Shown: positions 13,516 through 26,700 of the stretch, one piece after another
Numbering within the stretch: position 1 is the stretch's first letter
Layout: every line of letters begins with the position of its first letter
Assembly: GCF_000003815.2 (NCBI RefSeq)
Contig: NC_049980.1
Location: 12,406,591 to 12,470,590 of the forward strand
Length of the DNA stretch: 64,000 bases
From: Branchiostoma floridae
Taxonomy: Eukaryota > Chordata > Leptocardii > Amphioxiformes > Branchiostomatidae
Direction: 5' to 3'
Translations under genes and position numbers: made by a program
The notes under the pieces: model-generated
The model's input: only the letters and a program-made list of their open reading frames with translations
Databases searched by the model: none
What the model was told of the DNA's origin: nothing

Positions 13516-16500
13516 GTATCATGAAATTCTGACTTGTACCAGCCTATCAAAATGGAAATTGGTCGGGATCATCGGATTGTGAGTGCACCTCGGAGCACCT
13601 CCGACGCCCTTGTTGCCCCGCAGACAGACGATATTTTGGATTAATTCCACTTTCCACAATCTGGTTCGGTATTACTTTGTATGGCATGTTGTGATAGATA
13701 ACTCTGTTCCCAAGTAGCCGGACCTGCTTATGAGGGAGGGTGGGCTAACAAAAGTTCGCTGTTGGCATGAATGGCATAAACCTGTTTGCATCACCTTGTA
13801 TGCATCGCATATCTTGCCGTGTCATGTTGTTTTTTGCGAATTTTCTATTTTCAGCTTATGAATACATCAACAGCAAACTCCCCGCTTCCACTTCAACGCA
13901 CAATACTACAGAGATCTCAGTTGAAAACTCTTATTGCAAATGCTATTTCTAAGCTTATTTTACTCGAGCTCTCTGAATATCTACAGACGCAGCTGATATC
14001 TGTTGTAAACAGCTTTTACGCATTTGCATTACTAAGGACGCTTATGTACACTCTTTCTATACTTAAAAGTCACTCGAGTTTCATTCAGTAGTATATGTTT
14101 TCAGGCAGACCATCAATCCAACCTTAAGTATCTTTAAACCTAATGTTGGTAGCTGGCGAAATGTTTTTGACTTCTTTAAAAAGACACTGCTATCATTTCC
14201 ATCCCCTTCACACACACATACATTCATGTCTACCACTTAACATGCCGTATCCATCAAAACATATCAAAAGACGATGTGAGTTTTAAAAAGTTTGCATATT
14301 TCAGAGAAATGTTTTATGAGCTTTTCTTTGCATGTTGTACTAACTGTGTCCCGGCCCACCTCTAGAAATCCATGCTTTTAGCGCTGCAGACCAAACGACC
14401 CTCTTTCTCCCGGTCGTCCCATCTAGACGGAAACTCATGCTAATCCTCCCCAGGTCAACTTCCATCCATTCACCATAAAACTTCCCCTCCTATGATAAAT
14501 CCTTAATCCCCTAATGATAGGAAAGCCCAGATAGGGAAGGAACAGGACAAATTGCCTTGGTCCTAGGATTAGAAAGGGGCTAACAAATTTCGGTGTGCTT
14601 GTTGGCGTGGTTGTCATAACTCCGGACGTAAATCTACCCCGTTTTCATCACTTTTCGCCAAGTTTCCAAATTTTTCGGAGGCTGCTCGAGGGCGATAAGG
14701 CCTTTCAGCTGTCAGAAGCGACAATGTCGGGTTTTGAGCGATCGTTGGATGCACCTTAAATCCGGTAGAATTGAGCCCCTTCGTAATGGGGAGATAGGAA
14801 AACCATTACACGCTTGCTTCGGCCGGATAATGCCGAGTAATGAGTTACACGGCGTGACAGCGGTGTAGGGAGCGGTGTCACCCGTGTCAAGCCGCCACCG
14901 TCTAGCAGGGGACCCTGTGGCACTGTTCTGGCGCCTAAGTGGAGCGGGATGCACCGCTAAATCACTTCAAGCGCCATTCACTTCTGGGTGGGAGAGGGCA
15001 AGTAGCGTACAAGGGATTCACTTATGATGGGGCCGTCAAGAAAATGTCTGGTGTCACCCGGCAGCTAGCCGGACCGACAGGCATCTTACAAGAATAGAGA
15101 GGAGCACTATGTTCTTCCCAGACGCGCTGGTTTCTGAACATGTAATCAAAGTTATCTAGTCATCTCTACAACGTGTCAAAAACTTGCAAAAAATCATACA
15201 TTCAGTGATGGAACTTAGTATCATGGATGATGAAATCAAATCGCCATCTTGATTGCTAGTGCTTCACGCCGAAAGTGCGTTTTATGGTCATAAAAATAGT
15301 ATTGTAAAGAAAGCAATAACACGGTGATAAACGCAATAACAAGTGGTTGTCTCCATTCATGTAAGTGATATGAGGTGATGACAAAGCAGTCGTCACGTAA
15401 AGAATCATGAATTGTAAAAATAAATATTAACTTCGATTTATTATCATCCGGGCAGCCAGCACGATTAGATGATGATGATGATTATAGCAATAGACCCTTG
15501 ATAACCCATACAAGAGGTTTTCTCACAGAAGGTGAAGGCAGTTTTACACAGAAGGTCTGTAAAACTGCCCATTCCGCCATTCCGTTTTATGTTGTCTTTA
15601 ATCCTCATTCAATTAATACAACAACAAAAAAGGCCTTTACTTCTTCATTCGTTAATTATGTTTTATTTCTTAGACATCCACCTAATAATTACATAGATCC
15701 AAAACTGCTTTGAATAATGTACACTACATCCAAGAAAAGAAATCAACCAAAAGCATGTACATATCACCTTTCCTTTTGTAAATGGTAAGACAAATACGCA
15801 CCTTTGTTTTCTTCGCTTCTTTGATTTTCGTACTTTACCAACAATGTTTTATGGCTCATAGAAGTTCTTGGATATGAGATTAACGAAAGTTCTCATCACC
15901 CAGTCGTAACATATATCAATTTTCCTGGTAGCCAATGACCTATCAAGTAAACAAGAAAACAAAACTTAACAAGAGTTCGTAGACCTCAGGCCTGCATGAA
16001 ATGTATTGGGTTTCTGTAGACCTATTGTGTATTTTTGCCTTTTTGTCTGTGGTACGTGGTTGGAAAAATGAGCTTTTTACCCTGTTGGTTGTGCACCATG
16101 CAAAAGTCTGAAATTCCATTTTCTGAATTTGTAAGTTTGGACATGGACATTACTTATTTTGGATTTCTTAAGTATGTAACCAACCACAGTACCTTGAAGT
16201 TGTTGAGACGCAACCTTTTTTTTGTCTCAGATGGCCCATGTACATGTAGTTACTCTGTCACATGATATATTCAGTACTAATATCTTCCTATTTCAATGTA
16301 CTGACCTAATGCAGCTGCTAAATCTCCTTGGTTTGTGTTCTTCCAATGATATTCATTAAAGATTTATTTCTGGGGTGTTATTCACTTGACATCGGAAGGT
16401 TACTTGCATAATTTGACCAATGATACTTTTATAGTAGTTCCATAGACATTAGACAATATGAATAGTGCTGGCCCCCATGATGCAGCAGCAACAGATAGTC

Positions 16501-17353
16501 CCCAGGGTGGTATGATATTTTCATTCAATCCATCCAACCCAAATCTAAATCTCCTGTAGTATCTAAGCCAAATTTAACAGCATAATTTACTATGAAAAAT
16601 GTCCTTGTCAATCCCATTTATAGATGGCAAGCTGCTGGCAATGGAAGCTTTGAAAACTTCAGAAGCTGTTGTAGTCAGAGCAAATACCCAGCAAACATCC
16701 CCCCAAACAAATGAGCAGTTGCTTAGAAGGGGAATTTCATCATATATTTGCCGCGACAAAATGCAACAAACGATACTGAATTTAAAACAGAACCAAGCTA
16801 AGCCTCCACCACTTAACCCTGCCTGTACTATAGATTAAGCAGGCCCAAAATTCAAGCGAATAAGACTAGCCCAAAACTACAAATTACCTGTATACAGTAT
16901 GGAATTGGAAATGGCATTACCAAAGAAACAAAAAGAAACACAGGACAAATCATACACATACCTTTCTCTTATGCCCACGCTCTATACAGTTCTCCTCCAC
17001 ATTAGAAAATTGCATCTTCTTCTGTTTAAGTTCAAGTTCAACCATGATTGCCAACAGGGTAAAGGAACTTGTACCAGAACTTTAAACTCAGTACTATACA
17101 CCTCTAGAAACACCACAAAGAGTAATAAGCAAACTCCAATTATACCTGACCAACAGATATATCATCTGGTACACTTCCGTCATCTGGCACACCGTCAGTG
17201 CCACTAAGACAGGGGATACAAAGTAACCTGATACATTGAAGGTTGCCCCAGGCCAGATGATGGTTCTACACCCAACCGTAATCTGTTTTCAGAACCAAGC
17301 AGATATTGGGAGGATGCCCCAACCACACCAAAACAGGGTCAACCTATACAGTA
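13516..17353. other. Non-coding DNA
   Basis: No supportable gene. A CpG-richer island at about 14340-15100 (containing a CAGCTG E-box near 14707) stands out from AT-rich neighbours and is a candidate regulatory element for the bHLH gene. A GATGATGATGATGAT run occurs near 15468. From about 16850 the sequence becomes C/A-rich, leading into the tandem repeat. Confidence 0.4.
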
Positions 17354-17940
17354 TCAAGTTCAAGCACTAGGAGGCCCAAAATCAAACCTCACCACCAGGA
17401 CACCACCAACAACTCACGTACCAAATAGCAACACAATGGCACCTTGCGTTCCGGAGATACAGCGCACGCCCCGTGCCCGCACAAAAGGTAACCTAAAATG
17501 TCAAGTTCAAGCACCAAGGGCGCCAAAATCAAAATTGAGAATTATTCAGCCACCGCCGACACATGTGCCAAATATCATCGCACCCGCACCAACCGTTCAG
17601 AAGATATAACTCCGGAAATACCCCTCCCGGACACAAAATTCGACCTGCCGCGTCAAGTTCAAACGCGACAAGGCCCAAAGTCAATCCTAGGCAACAGGCA
17701 ACAACTTCCCACCCATGCACCAAAAATCGTCGCAATGGTGCGTATCGTTCCGGACACACAGCGCCAAAAGTGCCCCCAAAACACCAAAAATGCCACCTGC
17801 AATGTCAAGTTCAAGCGCCAGGAGGCCCAAAATCAAACCTCAGTGTCAGGCCACCACCCCCAACCCACGTACCAAAAATCGTCGTGCTCGCACCATCCAT
17901 TCTCGAGATACAGCGCCCTAAATCCCCAGCTTCCAAATTT
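17354..17940 (+). repeat. Diverged tandem repeat, about 150-bp unit, four copies
   Basis: The phrase TCAAGTTCAAGC, or a close variant, starts at 17354, 17501, 17653 and 17804, giving spacings of 147, 152 and 151 bp. Each unit continues with GGCCCAAAATCAA-like sequence, a CCAAAAATCGTCG-like block and a CGTTCCGGA block. Units are substantially diverged. The array explains the long artificial open frames here. The period is close to nucleosome spacing. It is strongly purine/pyrimidine biased (C and A on the plus strand). Function unknown. Confidence 0.7.
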
Positions 17941-19403
17941 TCCCACGCCCGTGAAAACCATACCTGCATACATGCAGGTAAAAAGTTGTGATGAAAACGT
18001 AATCTTTTTGTCCAGCAGATTCAGTAATATCTCTATCCCTTTTAAGACATATCTTCATTCCCTCAAGGATGATACTTACACATTTCTGACCCGACACTCG
18101 GCGTGGTATTATCACTCTGAACTATCTGCAGACGACAGCAAATGGCGCCTCCAAATTGTGGTTGGGACGAAACCTTTGAGCCTGACTAGCTCGTGTTGAC
18201 AGCGTTCAGACTGCCATGCCGCGAGGTTTGGAGCAGCTTTGAAGCTCTGTACTCCGTTGACTGAAGAAAAGACTGCCCAAAGCGTACTTTTGAGTGGAAA
18301 GTACTCAACAAAGAAGGTCAAGGTACAATAACAGTGAAAGATAAAGTCACATGCCATGCCAAATCTGTCACTTAATCTAAGAGCCTCCCGTAAAGGAGTC
18401 AGATTTGCGGGGTTTATTTTCTTCACTGTACTAAAACAAGTGCGAAGACACAAAGTGGTGAGAAGTCTACATGTTTATAAGATACTTAGGATGGAGAAAT
18501 AACTGATAGCAATAGTGATGTATCTGTGAGGACTGATGCACTTGAGAATAAAAGATACATATCAAATGACATGATTTCATATCAATGTATTATGCCTCAG
18601 TCTAGTTTATAGTTCACACTATCATGCCTTCGGACTTGTTAATCTCAATTGATGCAATGATGTTTTATTATGTTTTGCGATTATCTTAGTTTGCTTTTGT
18701 ACATTTGTGGCGAGGTGAGGATCATACAAGGCAGTCGTTAGTACACTTTCATTTCGCAGGATAGAAATTGTTGTTACTTCAAAATCTTGTTGAAGTAAGT
18801 GTACACCAGTGATTGACCAGCTGTATCTAGTATAAATGGAACATTTCTACTTGACAAGTTAGATGCATGTATCCTGGAGCCAGGTGTCAGATACAGGACT
18901 GCACTGCGACGGCGTCTGTCACTTCACTAACACTCAGCCATCAGACGATCTTCTGGCCTGACACTCAAGTAACGAGCCAACTAAAAGCGAAGGAAGGTTA
19001 TTGTGAACTGCTTAGAGTAAAATGTTCTTCTAGGCCTTCTAAGTAGGAAGTATCCTTGCTCTCCTGACCTGAAAGAAGAGTGGATTTGACAAAATGATGA
19101 CGAGTTCACAGAAGGAGTCGCCATGTTATTGCTTTTTCGCACTTCAAGGAGCAGTGAATTTCTCAAGTTCCTTTCAGGTCGAGTTAAGTGTTTGAAGAAG
19201 CAAAACGACAAATAAAGGCAGGCTGACTTAGCGGTAGTAAACTTTCTTTCAAGGGATCGAGTAAAAAAGATATCAGTATGGGTACAATCAGTCCGTATAG
19301 CCATTGACAAAAGAGCTTGCTCTGACCGCGAGCCTAACATAACGACATTTAAGCAATGGTTGTGCACAACATTATCCGATGGATTTCGTAATAACTACTT
19401 ATT

Positions 19404-19450
19404 CAGTACCAAGGAGAGCAACAGCTAGTGCGGTTACCCAAATCCAATAG
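19404..19450 (+). repeat. Fragment related to 20481-20525
   Basis: CAGTACCAAGGAGAGCAACA here matches CAGTACCAAGGACAGCAACA at 20481, and similarity continues for about 45 bp (CCCAAATCC versus GCCAAATCC). It marks a third, partial member of the diverged family in this area. Confidence 0.45.
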
Positions 19451-20087
19451 GTTTCTTCATCAAAGGTAGTGTAGAAAAAATAGAATTTTAAGGTGCACTT
19501 AGATGGTCATAGCATTTACATGGACAGCTAGTACAAATCACAAATCAAATATACATCTTATAATAATCAGTTAGAATATAAGTTCAGTTGAAATACAAAA
19601 AAATGTCAAGTGCGGAGAGAGATGTCAGATTTGTAGTAGAAATGCTGCAACTGATTTCATTAGTTACAAAAAGCTTGAAACATTATCAAGCATCTGAATA
19701 CTACTTTTCTATGATTGTATAATAGGGCATAGAATGAAAGGTCATGGACCAAAGCTAATGACTTTTTACAATAGTTCTAATGACAAGACGTCAGAAAACG
19801 TGACCAGATAACATTTAGTTGTAGGTTCATCCTTGTAGTTTGTATTATACCATTTTATGTTACATACCAGGAACTGAATCATAGAGTTACCAACTTACTG
19901 ATTTGGTACGTAAATGATAAAAGCCCACTCGCCATACTGTTGCCCACCTCTGAGAGACCATTGTGTAAACTACGAGTAGAATTGAACACAGATCAGGCGT
20001 TACCGGTCGCCCTGTATGTGTTTTGTCGATACCTGTACCGCGTATCGTTCTTCTTCATTAGAATATCACGCGCCAGAACAAACATTG

Positions 20088-20225
20088 AAAGGGATAGTGG
20101 CCCTTGTTCGTTATCGATCTACAAGATTCATAATAAAACTAGCTACTAAACAGCATATCATTTTTAGGGAGTTAACTAAACGTAAATCTTGCTGTTCTAG
20201 ACAGCCTGGGTTGAATATTCGCTAA
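20088..20225 (+). repeat. Diverged duplicate (partner 20564-20705)
   Basis: Aligns with 20564-20705, about 477 bp downstream. Landmarks in order are AAAGGGATA, TTGTTCGTTATCGATCT versus TTGTTCGTCATCAATCT, TAATAAAACTAGCTA versus TAATAAAACTAACTA, GGGAG, then TTGCTGTTCTAGAC versus TTGCTGTTTTAGAC. Identity is moderate, so the duplication is old. Confidence 0.6.
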
Positions 20226-20563
20226 CTTCTGTAACATGTACTGTAAAAACAACGCATAGTTTCCAGTTACTGTAAGTCAAATTTTTATGTTTTGAGAAGA
20301 AGTAAGATATAGAATTTTTCAAGGGATTTTACCTAGTACTTTTTGAGCACTGTCAGTCATTTGAGAAGAATAATCCGTTACAAACCTTTCGGAAAATGTC
20401 AATGCAATGACGACGAAGCTGGCCAGAATTCGCGACAACAGCTGTACGCAGCATTACAAACGGGAAACACTTCAGTAATTCAGTACCAAGGACAGCAACA
20501 ACTATTGTGGGCAGCCAAATCCGATGTTAAATCACTGTTGTTACAGGAAAACGCACGTGTTTT

Positions 20564-20705
20564 TAAAGGGATAAAAACAATACTTGCCATTGTTCGTCAT
20601 CAATCTGCACGCGTCCTAATAAAACTAACTATTCAACAACATTTGATTTCTGGGGAGTACGCCAAGCGCACTTGTTGCTGTTTTAGACGGCCGTATAGGG
20701 TATCG
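20564..20705 (+). repeat. Diverged duplicate (partner 20088-20225)
   Basis: Second copy of the unit described at 20088-20225. The open frame across it (20343-20717) has no recognisable domain and is not called as a gene. Confidence 0.6.
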
Positions 20706-23700
20706 GAAACTATGTGACTACGGATTTTAAGGAGGCATGAAAGCGATGACTATGATATGAAATAGACAACATCCTATTTCTTAAAATGAAACACAATTGC
20801 AGGTCTAATGATGAGTTTAAACTCAAAGGCCAAATCGTTTCTATTCGTGATAAGAAAGTAAGCATATGGCTATTTTTGCTATGTAAGAAATCAGATAATG
20901 AGTGAAAACGACAGTTCACTACGCTTCATTATGGAAAAGTATTCAATAACGTTTATTGTTGAGATATTGGCTGTAGTCTATTGACAGACGTCAAAGAAGG
21001 GTGTTAATCTCAACATTTGCCGTTATAATTTGACCGGTCTTTACAGCTCAAGAGATTCCTTGCAACACAAGACTCGTGATCTCTTAAAGCAGCCCGTAAG
21101 TGGTACCACTTGACGCAGACTTCCGCTAAAAAAAGACCAGGTTATTTTCATTAATTTCGAAGTATCCTGTATGATAAGTGGCATGGTATAGTCAATTCTC
21201 TTGATCTTACATGTGTACAACCTTAGTATATCATCGACAATATCTAAGGGTCTGGCCAGATTGAAAAAAGTACGAATCCATTCAAAAGAAGAAGACTACC
21301 ACGTCCGTCATGATGTAAAATATCCCTGCCTCCAGCGTGACAAAAGGGATCCAGGCCTCAGCTCTACAGTTCCCAAATGGAGGTTTACAGAGATTGAGCG
21401 GGTTTCTCGCTCCTCTATGTCTCCTGTCTATACAGATTGTGTTCATCACATGTATCCATTACCCGTCCGCTCGGGAAGAACAGCGCGGCGACACATGCGA
21501 GCGGGGCGGCCCAAATCAATACAATGAAGCAAATAGAGATAAATGGTTAGACGGGCCATTCTTATAAAGTGGTTCCACGGGACCTCAGATTGACAGGACA
21601 GAGGAGAGAGTGGATCCAAGCCAAACACGTTATTATTGAAGGCATTATTATCACATCTATCGATTGGACAAGTCCATTACTTTGTACATTCATTTTACAT
21701 TTCGGCATGTATAACACAAGCAATGGTCTAATCGATACGAAAAACAAACAGAGATAATGGACCAGATGTGACAGACTCGTAAACTGGCTGAACTGGATGT
21801 CTTGTTTTGGTAAAGCCTAAAGGTAGCTTTGTTTAAGCTTTAAACAAAACGTTTGAAGGGGCATTGTTGTACATTTGTCAGTCAAATTGTTTTTCACAGC
21901 TGAAGCACAATAAAATTTAAAACGAATTTTTCCACACATCATTGGAATAGATCTTTTGGAAAATGTGTCCGGTCCCTATGTAGTAAGACATCTGTCAAGT
22001 GCTTCGGCAAGATCTAGAAGTTAATGTGTATAATTCATGTGTCCAGTGCGTAAACACTAAAAGGTAAATATCTAGGCTATATAAGGAATGTTTGGTACAT
22101 GTAATACAGAGATACATGCATCACGATTTACAACGTCAAAATATATCCCTGGTGTGTAGCAAAAGGTACTTTGACAGTGACTTAAAAACTGCTGAAACTT
22201 AAGCCGCAAACCAAATCCTTAACATGTAACATTATGTGATATCGTTGACGAAAATTACCCCCAAACAAGTGATCTGCTATTACAATAGCTGTTACTAAAC
22301 TTGATCTTTAATGTATTCAAATGCTGTCTACATGCCGTCACAGAGACAGAAAAAAAACTCATATCTTTGGTGGGGTTGAGAAACATGTTTTGATCATCGT
22401 GAAAGGTACCGTGTGTTTGAAATCAAGTCGAAATTAGAAGGGTCAGACTGGGAGAGGTAAATAAGTAGAGAAAGAGATGGATGGATGCTGCTGTTATGTA
22501 ATGATGTAAACCGTACCACGAACCAAAGCAAAAAATCTCAGAAAGTTTAGTGTACACTGCTTCGAAACGTTCGCTAGATAATCCACTGGACGGCGATTGA
22601 GCCACCATTGAGCGAACAAACTTGGATTTGTGTTCCCATTGATTTCATAATTGGAATAAGGTGCAAGACAGTAAAAAGAAATACACGTAAACATGCGTTT
22701 TTGTCTGTGAAGTTTACTGAGAAACTTGTAAAATGGTTAGTCCTTCAGTAGTCACTGAAGTCCCCAGTGGAAAGAGGGTAACGTACTCCTATTCGCTAGA
22801 AATGTTTTATGACCCAAAATTTAACTTTGAACCTTAATACACATGGACATCTCATAAACGCTTCTATCAAATTACTTCCAGACGGATTTAGTCCATTATT
22901 ATGACTACATGTCCTGTATTAAATGTTTCCTGTCTCCTCGCCGCTTTATTGTCGATTTTCATTAGAAATTCCGGACCTCACAATTAGCGTACGGCTCGGA
23001 AAGGGCAAATGTGAGACAACATGTGGTCTATTGAAGAGCATTGATCTTAATTACAGTAGATAATGGAGTGGAGAGGAAGGGGGACGAGTCCCTAATCCGG
23101 CAAGCGCTGTTATTGAAAAGGGCATACGGAAAGAGAATTCATCATGGGGCCCCTCAAATGGCCCTAGTGCCTTTATTAGTACAGGATATCCTAAACTACG
23201 AGGGTCCTTCAAAAGTAATGTCATTGTTTTTTTTATCAAATGGGATGAGACTTGGCACAATAGTAGAGGGATATATCTTCCTGAAATTGAAATATCTCAA
23301 TTTGTAACCCAGATGCTTATGACAGACTGTGTTAATTTCAAAATGAAAAAAGAGCGTTTTTTAAAACCAACAACAATTTTGGAGGACCTCCGTAACCGTA
23401 TTTCACCGGATGAAATGAAAGCTTATAGACCTGCCGCTCTTCAAAAATATGATAAAGCGATTTTGGACTAGTCTGACAGTTTGGACTAGTCTATGTGTTT
23501 CCTATCGAATCTTGCACCCACATCATCAAAGACGTTTAGGTATACAAAGGATCACGTATGACCAATAAAGTCTGTGAACTCTCAGTCGAACGTTGATATC
23601 TAAGTAATCTAAGATATGATAGTCTTAGTTTCTTTGGGGTTGTACTCTTTTGAAGTTGTGATTATGGCTCTAACAAAGGTCACCTTGTATCATTGCGAAA

Positions 23701-26700
23701 TACAAGAACAAAAATGCTAGACTTTAAGGCATGTACATCGTTTTACCAGTTCTGTACCTAAGAGATCTGAAGAATAAAACCATAAAAAGAGCACAAGAAT
23801 AAATAGAGAGCTGAAATAGACAACTCTAAATTTTATATGCACGTGAGCAGAAAGTACAGACGATATAAAAAGTTGCATTCTATATCAGTGTAAGTAAAGA
23901 ATACGCCACAATTTCGTTTGACTATACCTTTTGATATGAATAGAGGGTGAAAAGTATAAAACTTAGTAAAGAAATGGACGAAATCCAGATTTGTACAAAG
24001 TCCTTGCAATGTCCGTCAATTTTACACCACTAAACATGTCCTGCTTTAAAATAGACAGCCATTGATTATTAATTCAGCATATGGAAAACATAAATGTGCA
24101 TACACAAACAAGCAGACTAAAAAGAGAACGTCCCCGTGACTTAGAAGCCACTTGTATTGCCCCATGACATGGGGTGTCACTCTAACACCTCTGAACTTTA
24201 CTTCCTACTACTTCGGCAAGTCTGACCTCTAACGCACATCCTGCCACTCTACTCACAGTGTATGTATACTAAATCCTATCATATCAACAAACACACCAAA
24301 CCTAAAGACGTCGTACACTTACAACACCTGTGATATTCACGATGAAATGAAATAATTCAATCTCCCACTGCAAATCCCGGGCCCTTTATTTATTGCAGAC
24401 ATCATTATTTGTCAGAGAAACAGCTCAAACACATTCAAACAGAGCGAACCCTCAAGCTCGCGTGGTAAGAAATCTGTTTCCACCCTTTTCACTTTGCCAA
24501 TAGCCTATCGAGTGACAAAAGACCACCGCTAAGAGAGACAATTATCCCGTCTTTGTAATGTCCTTGGTATTTAGTGCCCCCGGTGCCCCGGACCCAGACA
24601 TGCCAGGACCGTAATAAAATCAAGTGGGCGCGGGATACAAACCGCATTAGTTCTACAAGTACCAATCACATTTTCATTTGATTACAGTCATCATACAACC
24701 CAATAACAGGAGGGGATGTCACCTGACAATGCCAATAGGGCAGCGCAGAATTAAGTACGTCGTGGTGGAGGTTTTGATGGATGTGATTACTCGCTTCATC
24801 AGGCGGACACAGGATGTGGTCTCGCTGCAGCGTTCAGTGAGATGACTTCTAATGGGAGGGGTGGGCTCTGAAGGTCCCTACAAGGCACCTGCCACTGAAA
24901 CGCACTAGATGACGAAAGGGGACGGGTCTGACAAATGAAATTAGTCACTTATCACGAAGATGGGACGGAACATGGAGTACAAAATGTTACACAAATAGGC
25001 TTAAAACACGCGCGCTGTAAGAATGATACTTACATTTCTTTGGAGAGTAGTGCTTTGCACTTGCTCAACTCAATGATAATTCAAATTAGTGGGTAATGAA
25101 AGTGGAAAGCCAATCAACCTTAGTGAATACTATTTTCCCATGTACCGTCTAACTTTGCTGTGTTCCAATCAGAGTAACACAACAATCTTTGTTCTGAAGT
25201 TCTTAGTCTCGGAACTGTCAAAAAGTACGCGACAGAAGTTATGCTGTGGTTTATTGGAAGTGCAGCAATATTAGGTGACCTTACCACCTTTCTCCATCCC
25301 AGGTTCTACAGTACCCACGGGTGTACTCCCGTCATGCAGAACAACAAGTCCTGCTCATACACACGGCTCCTGGCCCGGGCTGATATTGGACGGGTGACCT
25401 TTGTGTCATTGAATGAATGGCAGCAGCGCTGCACAACAATATCGGTAGTCTGGGAATCCTCGGCACAACTTTCACAAAGTTCTTACACATTTCTATTTTT
25501 CATTTTGTTTTTGACATATTCTGAAATAATCAACTTTGTGAGTGTACATACACTTAACTCGTTTTAAGAAGAGGAAAGAGACATGCAAACGATAGATTTA
25601 GCGGTAGCAAAGCTATATACGGTAAGCTGTTTTGTTTCGCATATAAAGTTGTTTTAATTAACGAGCTCGAGAAAAATGCCTCTGATAAACGATAGGCTTG
25701 ACGGCTAAATAGCTTTATATGCTTTTTAATTCTGTTCCTTGTTCACTATCAACACTGCAGGTAATGATTCTTACCTTCTGTCTTTCATGTCATAACATTG
25801 GTATTACATTTAGCGCATGTAGGCAAAAACATGTAAATAAATATCAACATTAAAGGTCTAGAAACGTAAATAATAGCTTGCCACATATAAACATACACAC
25901 ACACTTGAATGAAAAATAACAGCAAAACAGCTACAGAACATCAGCCAAATAAAATTATGACATATACTATTACTGGTGGTAATACCCACCAAGAATTCAG
26001 CACCAAGGCCGGGGACGTACCCGATTCTCGTTAGCTGTAATTTGACTCCACAGTTGATGATCCAAATGACTCACACTCTCTCCCTGCTGTGCGACAGATG
26101 AAGCCATTACAGTACAGGGCTCTACATGATACATTACTACATGTTTGTTAAGTACACTATCTTTACGCCAGCGTTTAACTCGTGATTTTGAACACTTGTG
26201 TTGAAAACGTGAAACAAACCTCGAAAAGTACCAGATAATCATTTCTATGTAAAAATCGGCTGTGGTTTTGAAGGCAAAGCTTGTTGTTTGTATTTTCGAA
26301 TTTACCGTCTATACCTGATGCATCAGGACAGTAGGAGAAACTGTATGTACCATTTACATCTACATATAGCTGTCTAATTATATGGTCAGTACTAATGACA
26401 TTTTAAATTACAAAAATCTGGCACTTGTCAAACCAACATGAGATGGATCTCTTGTGGGGAGCGCTTCATAGTATTCATATCTTAATCAACGTTATAAATG
26501 TTCAATTTTCCTCATTTGAATGCGCAATTGGTGACAGCACCTTTCTGATTTTAGATTTCATTTACGAGGTAAGGGATTTTCTCAAACAACATCTATGCAA
26601 TGGGACGTTTCGTAAAAAATAATAAAGCAAAGATCCCGCAGTAGAAGCTTTTGGAAAAAAAAACTCTCTTCAAACTAATTTTGTTTAGAGTAAGAAATCA

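Noticed and set aside
17498..18199. 233-codon frame, plus strand, and overlapping frames
   Set aside because: Lies mostly in the 150-bp tandem repeat, with biased composition. No domain, and open in several frames at once.
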